A DNA stretch of 64,000 nucleotides from Massariosphaeria phaeospora (GCA_011032825.1 JAADJZ010000001.1:124001-188000); one strand, 5' to 3'. Counted from the first letter of the stretch, positions 11,560 through 22,900 are shown. Notes: generated by a model not told the origin, from the sequence alone. Program-made: numbers and translations.

Positions 11560-11999
11560 GTACCAGCATCATATGGTTTCGCCCTTTACTAAGTCTGTCC
11601 AGTACGAAAGATCTTCGGGGTGGTGAACTCGCAATTAGAACAGCTCCCTTGTCACCCCCTTTACCGAATATACCACACAACCCTGCAGCCCCCCTACCTA
11701 GGGCGGCAAGTGGAAAAGCTGCCTTGCCACCAGGCACCATCGTACGATGATTTCTAGGCGACGTGCGATGTTGGTAGTAGCATGACGGGTGACAGTGTTG
11801 TCGAATACATTTCTTGTGTGTAAAACTAGGCATTGATAAAAATGCAACAAGAACCTCAAGAGATGATGATTCTCACGAAGATGACGTTAGGGGTCATCAC
11901 TTCCGCATGTTGTTTGCATGTACTCCGTGGTTTCCCCCCCTAGTTATCCGTTCTATTTGGTAGTTGGTTCTCTATTCGGATGAGACCATTGTTAGTCAC
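11560..11999. other. Intergenic, 3' flank of the FlbE-like gene
   Basis: No coding exon is supported; the stretch probably carries the FlbE-like 3' untranslated region and the start of the promoter for the small gene at 12153. Confidence 0.4.
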
Positions 12000-12100
12000 C
12001 CAACCGAACTGCAGATCTGTTGCCTCGTTCTTCGACTGCGTTCCTACTCTCCCAACCCACCGAACTGCAGAACAATTCGTTGCCTCATTCTTCGACTTCT
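12000..12100. repeat. Imperfect ~57-bp tandem duplication
   Basis: The string CCGAACTGCAGA, followed by TTGCCTCGTTCTTCGACT, occurs from about 12003. It returns from about 12059 as CCGAACTGCAGAACAATTCG, then TTGCCTCATTCTTCGACT. The two copies differ by a few substitutions and a short insertion. It lies directly upstream of the small membrane-protein gene at 12153, so it may duplicate leader or promoter sequence. Confidence 0.5.
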
Positions 12101-12152
12101 CCCATATCCACCTCTTCTTCAAGGAGCTATTACTACAACGATACTCTTTCCA

Positions 12153-12764
12153 ATGGATTCTCTCGTTTTTTGTCTCATCATTAACGAGCTGCTCATCGTG
12201 TACCTGTGGACTCGACACAGAAACACCTACACTACTTTGATCAGCAACTACGAGTACAGCATCCAGTCCAGCATAAACGCCGACAGACCCAACCTCGGCC
12301 CACTTGTCAAGAGACAGCTCGAGCTCCTCAAGTCTGGCCTCTGGATGCACAACTTTCTCTGCGGCCTCCTGCTTTTCAACACCTTTCTTATTACCCTAGT
12401 CACCCTTGACAATTCCCGGAGCGACCTACGACAAGCTGTGCAGTTCTTCGCGGAGTTCTACGCCCAGCATGTATGTACGCGACCGCTCCTATCGAGTGAA
12501 GCTGACGGTGGTTGAAGTATTGCGTTCCAAAAGGAGCATCGCCAGCGAAAAGGATAGATGGGCCGTGAGATGGAGGTCCTGCGATGGAACGATCGTGAGG
12601 TGGAAAGTCAGACGGTAGAGTGAAGATCGGTGGGGTTTTGATGCATAATTTCATCGTTATCAGGTTTCGGTGTGCAGTTCTGTAACGCTTGCGCCACGGG
12701 CCACGGCGTGGTTTACCACTTCATGACCGGTATTGATTCGGCGGCATGCTTCTGTGGTTTTTAA
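12153..12764 (+). CDS. Small two-helix membrane protein, unknown; spliced model with Cys-rich tail
   Basis: The frame from the ATG at 12153 encodes two hydrophobic helices, LVFCLIINELLIVYLW near the start and NFLCGLLLFNTFLITLVTL at about residues 70-88, separated by a charged loop. Unspliced, it stops at 12515 after 120 residues. A GTACGC donor at 12475 and a ttatcag acceptor at 12663 join in frame to 12664-12764. That gives 140 residues ending in a Cys/His-rich tail (QFCNACATGHGVVYHF, CFCGF). I prefer the spliced form because the tail looks protein-like, but the 189-bp intron is longer than most here and its branch point is unclear. The family is not recognised. Confidence 0.4.
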
Positions 12765-13237
12765 TAGCTCTGTTCACATGAAGTTATTCCCGCACAGTCA
12801 TAATAGGGTAGATTTGCGTTTGGTTTAACCTTTCGTGTCTGATAGACTAAGTGAAGACTTGAATATAGTGCGTTGGAATTCACAGTTGCAGTACATGCTA
12901 TGTCAGAAGTGTGATTGCACTTACACACTTGCAGGAAACATAGTTGTTCTTGCTCCTCATGACCCCTGAGGTTGGTGGATGTGAGCATAATGGTCGATGG
13001 TGGGGTAACGCGCTTTCACATGATGAGGTGGTCGCAAAAGAGCTAAATGGGTCTAGCGCCTTGGCTCACGTGAGAGCTTAGCTGCCTGCTGTCGGCCCTG
13101 GCGATATTTAATATTTTCAAACTGTCCACACCCACCCACACTCCGGACCTCCCACTCTCGAGAACGCCTAATTGAGGCGCATTCACACTTCACACCCTTC
13201 GTCGATCTCGCCGAAGCCCACGGGCTCAACCGTCAAG
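12765..13237. other. Intergenic, probable promoter of the Prp1/Prp6 gene
   Basis: No coding exon is supported. A pyrimidine-rich leader (ccacacccacccacactccgg at about 13127) precedes the ATG at 13238. An in-frame extension up to 13172 lacks an ATG and is treated as leader. Confidence 0.45.
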
Positions 13238-16171
13238 ATGAGCATGAAACGAGATTTCCTCAGCATGCCCGCGCCCGAGAACTATGTCGCCGGTCTCGGG
13301 CGTGGTGCGACGGGCTTTACGACTCGCAGTGATCTAGGACCGGCGCGCGAAGGACCATCGGAAGAGCAGATGAAGGAGATGTTGGCGAAGCGCGCAGCAT
13401 CGCTTGGACAAGCAGCCCCTTCTGCGTATGGAGTCATGGAGCGGAGAGAGGAGGACGAGGAAGAGGACCGGTTTCAGGACCCCGACAATGAAGTTGGCCT
13501 GTTTTCCAGCGGGATGAACTATGACAAGGACGACGACGAGGCGGACCGTATCTACCAGGAAGTCGACGAGAGGATGGACAAGCGACGGCGTGCTCGAAGG
13601 TTCGTAACTTGTCTCGTTTGCCCCGTAGCCCACCTCGTACCCATGCCCACGCCCCCTTCCACCCCTCCCCCTTTTATGTTTGAAGCGTTCATTAACGTAA
13701 AATTTGCGAGAACAGATACTAACCATGTTCGATCGTGCAGGGAAGTCCGCGAAAAAAACGAGCGCGACGAGTACGAGAAGAACAATCCGAAGATCCAACT
13801 GCAGTTCGCCGACCTAAAGCGGGCCCTTGGTGGCGTGTCTGAAGAAGAATGGGCGGCTCTACCAGACGTCGGAGACATGACGGGGAAGACGAAACGAGCG
13901 CGAGAGACACGAATGGCGAACGCGAGATCCTATGCAGTCCCGGATAGTGTCATCGCGGCTGCAAATAAATCAGGCGAGCTGGAAACGACAATATCTACGA
14001 ACGATAGCGGAGACGGAACTATGACGAACTTCGCGTCTATTGGAGCTGCGCAACAGTCTGCCCTCACGGTGCGCCTAGACTCTGCCGCATCACAAACCCC
14101 TGGCACCCAGACCACAAGCACGGGCACTGCCTCGGTCGACCCGCGAGGCTACATCACGGCTTTGGATAAGAAGCAGGCTGCGGGAGAAGAGGTTCCCGTC
14201 GAAGACGTCAACCGCGCGCGCTTGCTCCTTGAGTCTGCTGTCAGGACCAACGTGCACAATGGACCTGGCTACGTGGCCCTCGCTAGACTCGAGGAGGTTG
14301 CTGGAAAGGCTCAGACAGCCAAGAAGATCATCCAGCGGGGATGCGAGATGTGTCCGAAGTCTATAGTCGTATGGGAAGAGGCTATCCGCTTAAATCGCGA
14401 CGTGCTCCACAACGCCAAAGTCATCGCTGCTTCTGGAATCAAGATAAATCCGAAGGCAATCAGGCTGTGGATGGCCGCAATCGAGCTGGAGCAGACTGCA
14501 GAGGCACGGAAGAAGGTCACACGACAGGCCTTGGATCACAACCTGCAATCCGTGGAGCTTTGGAAGATACTGATCAACGATACCGAGGATATCGAAAAAG
14601 TCAAGATGCTTTTTGCAAAAGCAACCGAAACAGTCAAGTTATCCGAAGAGCTCTGGATCTCCTACGCCCGTGTCAGTGGGCCTGAAGCAGCTCAACAGAT
14701 TCTCAACATGGCACGTAAGGCTATTCCAACGAGCTGGGCTATCTGGGTTCAAGCTTGTAGGTTGCAAGAGGAGCTTGGAAAGTCAGATCTTTGCGAGAAG
14801 GTGATGGAGCGTGCTGTGAAGGCGCTAATCAAGGAAAATGCCATGATCAAGAGAGAAGAGTGGATTACACAAGCAGAGATCTGCGAGGAGGAGGGTGACG
14901 TTACGACAGCCGTGTCCATCATCAAAGCAACTGTTGGATGGCGCCTCGACGAGGATGACGAGCGGAGGGATACGTGGTTACAGGATGCGAAAGACAGCAT
15001 AGCCAGAGGCAGGTACGCTGTGGCAAGGGCCATCCTTGAGTACGCGGTCAACGTCTTTATTTACAGCACGACCGTGTGGCATGCTCTTGCCGACTTAGCG
15101 AAGCACCATGGCACGACTGAGGAGACCCATGCAGTTCTGGAGCGAGCTGTCAATGCGTGTCCCTCGTCCGAATCGCTATGGCTTCTGTATGCCCGTGAGA
15201 TGTGGCAAGCGAATGACGCAGTCGGGGCGCGTGCGGTTCTTGCTCGCTCTTTCATGCAGTTGCCCGGTAACGAAAATCTTTACACGCGAGCGGTCGATTT
15301 CGAAGTTGATGCAGAGGACTATGACCAAGCACGAGCCTTTTTGACCATGGCACGGTCCTCGGCGGCAACTGATCGTATCTTCACAAAATCGGCAGCTCTT
15401 GAACGACAGTTAGGAGAGCATGAAGCTGCACTTGACCTTTGCAACCAAGGCCTCCAAGTATGGCCGGCTAGCTGGAAGTTGCATGCTATCAAAGGCCAGA
15501 TCTACGAGTCGCTGTCAAAGCTGAAAGAGGCACAAGAAGCCTTCTCAATCGGTACACGAGCAAATCCCAAGGCGCCCGTTCTCTACATTCTCCTGTCCCG
15601 CATGCAAGAGAAACAGGGTGCTATCGTCAAAGCACGGTCTACGCTCGACCGCGGTCGACAACAAAACCCGAAGAGTGCCGAGCTACTCTGTGAGGCTGTT
15701 CGTCTGGAACGGCGTCAGGGCAACATCAACGCAGCAGAAAAGATCATGGCGGTTGCTCTGCAAGAATGTCCAAACTCGGGTCTTCTCTGGGCCGAAAAGA
15801 TCATGCACCTCGAGAAGCGAACGCAGCGCAAACCTCGTGCCCTCGAAGCCATCAAGAAGGTTGAAAACGACCCGCAGCTCTTCGTGGTGGTCGGCAAGAT
15901 CTTCTGGGCCGAGCGTCGGCTTGACAAGGCGACGACGTGGTTCACCAAGGCGATTGTGGTGGATCCTGACTACGGCGACGGCTGGGTCTGGTTCTACAAG
16001 TTCTTGGAGCAGCATGGGACGGAGGAGAAGAAGGCCGAAGTGCTGAGTAAGATTGCCTTGGCCGAGCCGAAGCATGGCGAGATCTGGCAGAGTGTGGCTA
16101 AGGATCCGAAGAATGTGAGGAAGAGTGCCGAGGAGATTCTCATGATTGCCATTACGAAGGCTGAGAAATGA
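13238..16171 (+). CDS. Pre-mRNA splicing factor Prp1/Prp6 (U5/tri-snRNP HAT-repeat protein)
   Basis: Two exons (13238-13599 and 13741-16171) encode 930 residues, the usual length of fungal Prp1/Prp6. The start MSMKRDFLSMPAPENYVAGL with GRGATGFTTRSDLGPAR is the PRP1 N-terminal domain. An acidic stretch (EEDEEEDRFQDPDNEVGLF) follows, then the conserved KIQLQFADLKRAL. From about residue 280 to the end there are tandem HAT/TPR-type helical repeats with typical ARxxLExA and NPKAxxLWxxA motifs. Prp6 bridges U5 and U4/U6 in the tri-snRNP. The 141-bp intron has donor GTTCGT and branch ACTAAC; it is a multiple of three without a stop, so its retention would insert 47 residues between RRRAR and EVREKNER. 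The start at 13238 is the first ATG in frame. Confidence 0.95.
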   Translation: MSMKRDFLSMPAPENYVAGLGRGATGFTTRSDLGPAREGPSEEQMKEMLAKRAASLGQAAPSAYGVMERREEDEEEDRFQDPDNEVGLFSSGMNYDKDDDEADRIYQEVDERMDKRRRARRFVTCLVCPVAHLVPMPTPPSTPPPFMFEAFINVKFARTDTNHVRSCREVREKNERDEYEKNNPKIQLQFADLKRALGGVSEEEWAALPDVGDMTGKTKRARETRMANARSYAVPDSVIAAANKSGELETTISTNDSGDGTMTNFASIGAAQQSALTVRLDSAASQTPGTQTTSTGTASVDPRGYITALDKKQAAGEEVPVEDVNRARLLLESAVRTNVHNGPGYVALARLEEVAGKAQTAKKIIQRGCEMCPKSIVVWEEAIRLNRDVLHNAKVIAASGIKINPKAIRLWMAAIELEQTAEARKKVTRQALDHNLQSVELWKILINDTEDIEKVKMLFAKATETVKLSEELWISYARVSGPEAAQQILNMARKAIPTSWAIWVQACRLQEELGKSDLCEKVMERAVKALIKENAMIKREEWITQAEICEEEGDVTTAVSIIKATVGWRLDEDDERRDTWLQDAKDSIARGRYAVARAILEYAVNVFIYSTTVWHALADLAKHHGTTEETHAVLERAVNACPSSESLWLLYAREMWQANDAVGARAVLARSFMQLPGNENLYTRAVDFEVDAEDYDQARAFLTMARSSAATDRIFTKSAALERQLGEHEAALDLCNQGLQVWPASWKLHAIKGQIYESLSKLKEAQEAFSIGTRANPKAPVLYILLSRMQEKQGAIVKARSTLDRGRQQNPKSAELLCEAVRLERRQGNINAAEKIMAVALQECPNSGLLWAEKIMHLEKRTQRKPRALEAIKKVENDPQLFVVVGKIFWAERRLDKATTWFTKAIVVDPDYGDGWVWFYKFLEQHGTEEKKAEVLSKIALAEPKHGEIWQSVAKDPKNVRKSAEEILMIAITKAEK

Positions 16172-17052
16172 GTGGGGGTTCCCAATTTCTTGGCTCTGTC
16201 TTCGGGCGTTTGTGTGTTCTATCGGGGAGGCTTGCTGGTAGCATTGGATTGGCAGGGCAACTCCGACTTGGAAGGTTGATATTGGCCCTGGAAAGAAACT
16301 GTACGTTGGCTCTCTTTTTTGCTTTGCATTCTTTCTACGGACGGTGCTCATGGGCCTTGGTGACCAATAAGGTGTAGTCTTGTTTGATACGAGTCAGGAG
16401 CGGAAACATTCTCAGCAATTGATTGTTAACCTTAGAAGGAATCATGTCTAGTCGATCAGCAGCTAGCGACTGAACGTTTTCAGGCTAAACAACTATCACA
16501 GAGAACCCCGATCACCTTGTATTGATTAAGAGTCTGCTGGCGTACGTATGTCAATTTGCAGGCGATTACCTAGCAAAGACCTTCGCATTGAAAGGCAGGA
16601 GCGTATGGATCAGACAAGCAGTTAGCTGCTAGACTGATTATGTAAACTACAAATAAAATGCTGCGTCCCGTTGTGGGCGGAACAATAGATAATATGCGTG
16701 AAGCTATTCGGCATGGGATAATGTCGGCGGTGAACTCGACCAAACTCCGACGTCACCCCCGGGCGACGCTCCATACCATGCCCACCCTTTGCCCGCTTTC
16801 CATCACCGCAATCCCTCCACACCACCTAATGCGCGGGATATTCTATCGTACGTCATCGGTGACAGTCGCTGCGACTTCGAGCGATATCTAAGCTCGACGC
16901 TGGAGACGGTGTAGCGGCTTCCGCCTGCGCGCACAGCACTGAGCGCTGCGTCACGCGCATCGTTAACCTTCCCCGAGCTCCACCACGCGCCGCATCACCA
17001 CGACACATCGTCGGCCGCGACGCGCGCACGCCCACACAGTCGAACACCCACC
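16172..17052. other. Intergenic: Prp1/Prp6 3' flank and Hfi1 promoter
   Basis: No coding exon is supported over this 880 bp. The first part should be the 3' untranslated region of the splicing-factor gene. The GC-rich last 200 bp (cgcgcacgcccacacag before ccaccATGGCG) looks like the promoter and leader of the SAGA subunit gene. Short open frames on the minus strand are opposite-strand noise. Confidence 0.45.
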
Positions 17053-18259
17053 ATGGCGGGCACCATCCGGCCCAACGAGATGAACGTGGCTACCACGCCG
17101 ACCCTCGCGCACAAATCGCTGCCTGGCGCGCCCGACTCGGCAAAGACCGAGAACAGCAGCAAGAAACCCAGCGCCCCGCGCGCGCCCCGCGTAGACGTCG
17201 AGCCCCTGTACACGGCCGTCAAATCCGCCATCTCAGACACCGACTGGACCACATATAAAACCGCGCTCAGCTCCGTTCTGCTCGGCAACCTCAACCAGGA
17301 GGAGCTCACCCAGCGCCTCAAGGGCATCCTCAGCACGCCCGCGCTCGAACATGCACACAATGCGCTCGTCATGGGCGTGTACGCCAACGTGTGGCGGGAT
17401 GCGCCCGAGCCGGGCATTGCGAGCTGGGTCAGCAGCAGTGACAAGCCGAGTTCAGGCGTGGTCAAGGGGACCGGCGATGAGAGTGAGAAGCGGCTGAAGC
17501 ACGAGGTCATGCAGCTGAACCGCCGCGAGCGCAAGAGGCTGAAGACGATACATCAGGGTGGCGCGGCGGCGATTGGCGAGTACGATGCGCTGAATACCGT
17601 CATGCAGGAGTATCACGATGCCAGGAGGATCAAGCTGCCCGACACGGGGCCAGCCAGCGCGGGCGGCTATCAGAAGACGAGTATGTCTACTAAACTACCC
17701 CTTCTTGTCTCCCTAACCCGCCTCCCTTCCTGCCCTACTGCGCCTACCCTCCTTGACAGCAAAACAGCAATACTGACTACAATGACCAGACTGGGAGCTC
17801 GAAATCCGCAAACGCTACACCTCGTCCCTCTACTCGGAAACGCGCGAATTCCCCACCTCCGCCACCATAACCACGCGCATGCTCCCCATCTGCTACGAGT
17901 CGGGCCTGCCCTCGGGCCACGCCCCCGACTGCGCCGAGTACATGAACATCGCAACCGAGACGTACATCAAAGAAGCACTCTCCAACTTCTTCTCGCGCAT
18001 CAACGCCAACGGGCCGGGCTACATCCGCACCGCCGACTTCAAGGCGCGCGTCGAGAAGGACGAGCGCAAGGTCGAGCGCCGCGAGCTGCAGCGCGGCTTG
18101 GCCGGCGAGCTGCCCGTCGAGATGGAAGAGCGGCGCCGCCGCAAGCTGCTGTCTATGGAGGACCTGCGGCTCACCATCCAGCTCGGCGACCAGTACATGG
18201 GCCAGGTGCCGCTGGTCAGCAGCCAGATCGTGAATGCGCGGAGCCGGGACGCCGACGGC

Positions 18260-18298
<39 letters not shown>

Positions 18299-18586
18299 AT
18301 GCTCGCGCCAAAGACAAACGGCATTCCGATCCCCGGCGTCCCCACTGTTGTCCCGGCGCCAGGTGCAGCAATCGTCCACGGCAACGGAAACGTGAGTGTG
18401 GGACCACATCGCCATCCAAGTGCCGCGCGGCCCAACGGGTTCGGCGGCGCCCTGCATGTCGACCGCGGCGACCCCATGGTGCTGGACGGCGACGCCGACG
18501 ACGACTTGCAGTTTCTGGGCGGCAGCGTGCAGGACATGGATGGCCTGGACAGCGTGCTGGATTCGGTGCTGGATATTCCGGTTTAG
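17053..18586 (+). CDS. SAGA complex core subunit Hfi1/Ada1
   Basis: Two exons (17053-17680 and 17790-18586) give 474 residues in frame, joined at QKT-N-WELEIRKRY. Near residues 50-110 is the SAGA-Tad1 N-terminal region (RVDVEPLYTAVKSAI, LNQEELTQRLKGIL). The RRERKRLKTI segment and the TREFPTSATITTRMLPICYE block are typical of fungal Ada1. The C-terminal third holds YIKEALSNFFSRINANGPGY, the histone-fold-like part, followed by an Asp run and LDSVLDSVLDIPV. Hfi1 is a structural subunit of SAGA that pairs its histone fold with Taf12. The codon after the TAG stop begins a further 99-codon open acidic frame, listed separately. Confidence 0.9.
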
Positions 18587-18883
18587 GCGACCTTTGATAC
18601 TACGCCGCTTGGATCCGTTGGCGAAGACGCTGATGGCGAGGACGCTGATGACGAGGGCAGCGATGAAGATACTGACGTCGATGTTGGCAGCGCGTGGGCT
18701 GCAGGTGTAGATGCAGAGGGCGGGGATGGTCCTGACGCAGACGCAGACGTAGACGCAGACGCAAAAGGAATCGCAGACTCAAACATTGACGCAGAGGGAG
18801 ACACGGACGCAGACGCAGACGCAGACTCGGACTCGGACTCAAACCCAGACCCAGAGGGAACCTCGGACTCTGATCTCGCATGA
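18587..18883 (+). other. In-frame acidic open frame directly after the Hfi1 stop
   Basis: Starting with the codon immediately after the Hfi1 TAG, the same frame stays open for 98 sense codons and ends in TGA at 18881-18883. It encodes an acidic Asp/Ala/Ser-rich stretch. The first 50 residues are not simple repeats (SVGEDADGEDADDEGSDEDT, then VGSAWAAGVDAEGGDG). Later it becomes DADADADSDSDS-like, from GACGCA and GACTCG hexamers. It could be a read-through tail, a tail cut off by a nonsense change, or chance in a repeat. Homologues as I recall them end near the present stop, so translation is not assumed. Confidence 0.35.
18740..18850. repeat. GACGCA/GACTCG hexanucleotide microsatellite
   Basis: Interrupted runs of GACGCA and then GACTCG or GACTCA lie in the 3' flank of the Hfi1 gene. 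Such repeats keep several frames open on both strands, which explains the overlapping open frames on the minus strand here. Confidence 0.7.
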
Positions 18884-19940
18884 CCGCCAGACTGTTTGCC
18901 ATCGCCCTACCGCCCTTCCCTCCCTCCACCCGGCTCGGCTCGGCTCGCCATTCACCGCACCATCCCGCATACAACGGGGTTTCCCTTTTTCTTTTCTTTC
19001 AATCTTTGCATGCAGGCCTCAGTACCTTTCTTTAGACTTCCGACAGGTGGCACGGCACTACGGCGGCCACGGCGTACAGTTTGCATGGCGGCATGGGCGT
19101 AATCATTATCACTACTACTTATTTCCTATTTCGTATTTCCTGTTTATCTATCTATCCAGTCTGGTTTGGTTTGGGTTTTTTTTTGGTTGGGACACGGTAA
19201 AACGGCACGATTCGATGCGTTTTGAAACACCGACGGACGATACCCCGGGTTGGGTTGGGTTGGGTTGGGCTGGGCTGGGCTGGGATAGCTTTTTTTTGGG
19301 CTACAGCTTTGCACTGTTAGTCTACTTTACGCCGTAGAGTAGAGTTTCTGCGGAGTTTTGGAGCATGGGAATATGGAGCATTGGAGTATGGCGAGCCTTG
19401 GAGCAGTGCGTCTTTGGAGGCATTTTGTGTACAGCTATGTGCGTACAGGTCAGTTAGTGCAGTCAGGTTCAGTCAATTCGGTCAGTGCAGTCAGTGTAGT
19501 GTAGTGTAGAGTGGTACCTAGGTACTCAAGTTATTCGTTCAGTCAACTATCTCACATAACAACAAGTATTCAGTCAGTCAGTCAATCAATCAAACATGTT
19601 GTTCTTACGAAACCTCGGGATTTTGGACGTTGCCGTTTCCCCTCCAAAACGGTATATGTGCTGTTCGCTGGCAAATCAAATCCACACTCGCACGACCACG
19701 CTTACAACCCGTGTTATCGTGAATCCCATCTGAGCTGATTTCACAATCATAAAAGGGGGAGGAGATTGAAGAGCAAGAGGCAATCCGGATAGCACCGGAA
19801 CTGGACCTGAATTCCAACCAATCATCATGATAATCATCGTTAAAGAAAAGGAAATTCTAATAAACCACTACATGATCGCATCCGAAGTTCTCTCCCCTTT
19901 TTGTTGTACTCGACTAGATAATACCCACCGCCATGTCACT
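18884..19940. other. Intergenic between convergent Hfi1 and GCN1 genes
   Basis: This is the tail-to-tail spacer between two long genes. It contains a GGGTT/GGGCT run (19247-19286) and a dispersed GTCAGT/AGTCAG motif (19440-19590). No coding exon or RNA gene is supported. Confidence 0.5.
19247..19286. repeat. GGGTT/GGGCT pentanucleotide repeat
   Basis: About four GGGTT units are followed by about three GGGCT units. The unit is not the TTAGGG telomere hexamer of filamentous fungi, and it lies between two housekeeping genes. It is therefore a local microsatellite, not a telomere remnant. Confidence 0.7.
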
Positions 19941-22900
19941 TCACTCCCCCCCAAACACATCCCCCAACTCCACCATCCCCACACTCCACACCTCCCTCTC
20001 ATCCTCCACCTCATCCCCACTCAACCCCAGCCCCCCCACCCCCCCCTCCGCCTCCCTGCGCTCCCTCGCCTGCCCCGCCAACCGCACCGCAACCCTCTTA
20101 AAGTAATCCGCCATACTGCGCTGCTGGCCCGCCGACAAGCTCTTGCCCGGCCCAGCCATGTACTTGTCGAAGACAGCGGCCTCCTCGTCGACGACCTCGA
20201 ACAGCGCCAGGAACGCGGCTTCGGCGGCGAGCTTGACGGGAATCACGGGGTCGCGCACGCACGCGAAGATAGGTGGCGTGAGCAGCGCGATGTGCGGGCG
20301 CAGCAGCTCGTTGTGCATGCGCGCAACGGTGCGCAGGACCACGAGGGCGAGGCGTCGCGTGTCGACGGGGTGGCCGGGCTCGATGGCGGGGCCCAGCGCT
20401 TCGAAGAGTGGCTTGGTGTGCTCGAAGGACGAGAGCGTGTGCGCGCTGAGCAGGTATTTGCCGGCGGCGAGGACCGCGTTGTCGGAGATGGCGGGCTGCG
20501 GGTGCGCGATGCCGTGGCAGATGACGGCGACGGTGTCGTCGGCGAAGGCGGTGGTGAGGGCCGTGGGCGCGTCGAGCAGGATGGCGTTGAGGGCCAGGAT
20601 GGAGGATTTGCTGAAGTGGGTGGTGAGGACGCGGGATTTGAGAAGGCTGGATGCGATGTCGGTGGGGAGGGTGCTGACGAGGGCGCCGAGGAGGCGGGCG
20701 TTGGTTATGGCCATTGCGTCTACGTGTGTGTTAGCCTGGATCTATGGAAACAGATATCCAGGGCCTTGCTTACCGTCTGAGCCTTCGACACCCGTGTCGA
20801 TGAGGCCCAGTATCGCATTCCTGCTCGCCTCGTTCATGTTCTTGCCGGCTTTGCTCACGACCTCGAACAGAGCCTTCAACATGGCGCCCTTGACAGCCTG
20901 GTCGCTCGTCTTCGAACCGGTAACCAGCTCCGCGATCAACGGATCAACCCTAGGCGTCAATTTGATCAACGTCCCAAGAGCCTTTGCTGCTCGGGCTCGC
21001 AGAAGATCCGACGAGGTATCAGCAAGCGACTTCGCAAACGTGCGTTGGAGCTGCGGAAGGAAGGGCTTGAGGAACGTAGGGATCTTCTCCAGTAAGTTGT
21101 TCAAAGTGAGGAGAATTGCTGCTTTGACTTCGGTGGACCGTTCTGTGACTACACGGATGAGCGGACCGGTGATCTGGGTGACGAACGGCTGCAGTGCTTT
21201 GTCGCTGGTCCGATCGATAACGTCTGAAATGGCTAGAGCAGCCTGTGTTCTCTGCTCTACGGTACCATTCATAAGACCCTGCAAGAATATAGGCAAGATT
21301 GCGTTGATGCCCTTCGGAAGCTGGAATCCGGGAAGATTTGATCCAGCGACTCCCACTTGTTGGAGCGTTTGCCTGGTTGAGATGACGAGGGACTCCATCT
21401 CTTCCTTCCGAAGTTGCTTAGTCAACGCAGTTAAAGCGGTCCATGCAGCCTTCACTACTTCCGTGTCACCATCGTCGAAGGAGATGAGGAGAGCCCTGAT
21501 AAGATCGGGGTAGTATCTGGAGAAATCAACTTCACTCTCAGTAAAGAATTTAGCGAGGTGCATGTCCGCCCTAGCACGTCTTCGTTCATCGTCGTGCTTC
21601 GCCAAAGCTAGCATGACGCTCATGGCTGTGTTGAGCCCGTCAAACTCATCAACAGATAGTAGCACAGTGTCGAAAGCTGTCTCTAGCTCTGAACGAAGGT
21701 CATCGTCTTTAGTCGTGACAATGTTATCCATGATGGTATTGAAGATATTAGGAAGTCGTCTAGTCATAGCTGAGCTGGCTACTTCAGCCAACGACGCAAT
21801 AGCTCGCGCGTTGAAACCGGACATGGGTGACGTGAGTAGTGTAGGTAGAAGGTTAGGAAGGATGATATTTGACCTTGCATGGTCTGTGAGAAGTGTGAGG
21901 AGAGCAGACAGCGCATTCTGAGCATCTTCGTCCTTTCGAAGCAGGTTGAGGAGGTAAGGAAGGACTTGGTCGACAGCCTTCTTGCCCATGATCTGTTGAA
22001 GGGCATCAAATGCCTCGGCAGCCGCATCCCGCACATCGCTGTCAGAATCAACCAAGGCGGTACGAACCACCTGGATCAGAGTTGTCTCGTAGTCTTCGAG
22101 CTGCTCTGGTGACGCAGATGAAATGAGCTCGCGAAGTGCAATGCAGATACCCTGTTTCGCATCGGTATCCGTGGTGTGCAGACCTTCCTCCAAGGTCGGA
22201 AGCAAAGTTGCCAAAACACCGTCTCCAGCTTTTCTAATGAGTTCCCCAAGCGCGTTCCCTGCAATGACCTTCTGCTCCATGTTCGTACTGGCGAGGCGTC
22301 GAATGAGGAGCTGGGTGAGAGTGGGAATGAGTTCTCGTAAAGTACGTGGGGTTGCGACAAGTGCTTTCCACACGTTGATTGCTGCCGTCCGTACCAGACC
22401 AGACGTATCGCAACGACAGATATAGAGGGCAGACAAGATTTTGTTCCGCTTTTCTTCGCCCAGTACTTCGAGCAAAGACTGGCCTGCTTCTTTGGCACCC
22501 TCTTCAACTTCGTCTTGCTCTGCTTTGCCACTAATTCCAGTGAGATTGAAGAGCAAGTCCCCGACAAGTTCGACGGAGCTGAGACGAATGCGATGGCTGT
22601 CATCTGCCAGACCTCTCTCCAGCTCCGGAAGAAGTAGATCTATAGCTTTGGTAGCAAAGTTCTTGACCAAGAGTCGTCCAGCACGAAGTGCAGTCTCCCG
22701 TATTGACTCCACATCGTCTGCAAGACCTCCAAGGATGGTTGGGATAATCTTGCTAAGATAGTTTGCAAAGCTGTTTCCAAAGCAAGCTGGCAAGAAGATA
22801 AACAGGGACATGAAACCTTCCCGGACGGATGGCTTGTTGCTTGCAACATTTTGCAGGATGCTTGGAAGGGTCTCCTCGAGGCGACTGGTACCAAGACCAG

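Noticed and set aside
18583..18974. Ser/Ala- and Leu/Arg-rich minus-strand frames
   Set aside because: They are the antisense reading of the GACGCA repeat behind Hfi1.
19247..19286. GGGTTGGG repeat as a telomere or interstitial telomere
   Set aside because: The unit is five bases (GGGTT, then GGGCT), not TTAGGG, and it lies between conserved genes.
19827..21513. Long plus-strand open frames of 317 and 456 codons
   Set aside because: They are antisense to GCN1 exons, with a Gly/Arg/Ser-rich composition that follows from the GCN1 codons; GCN1 itself is clear on the minus strand.
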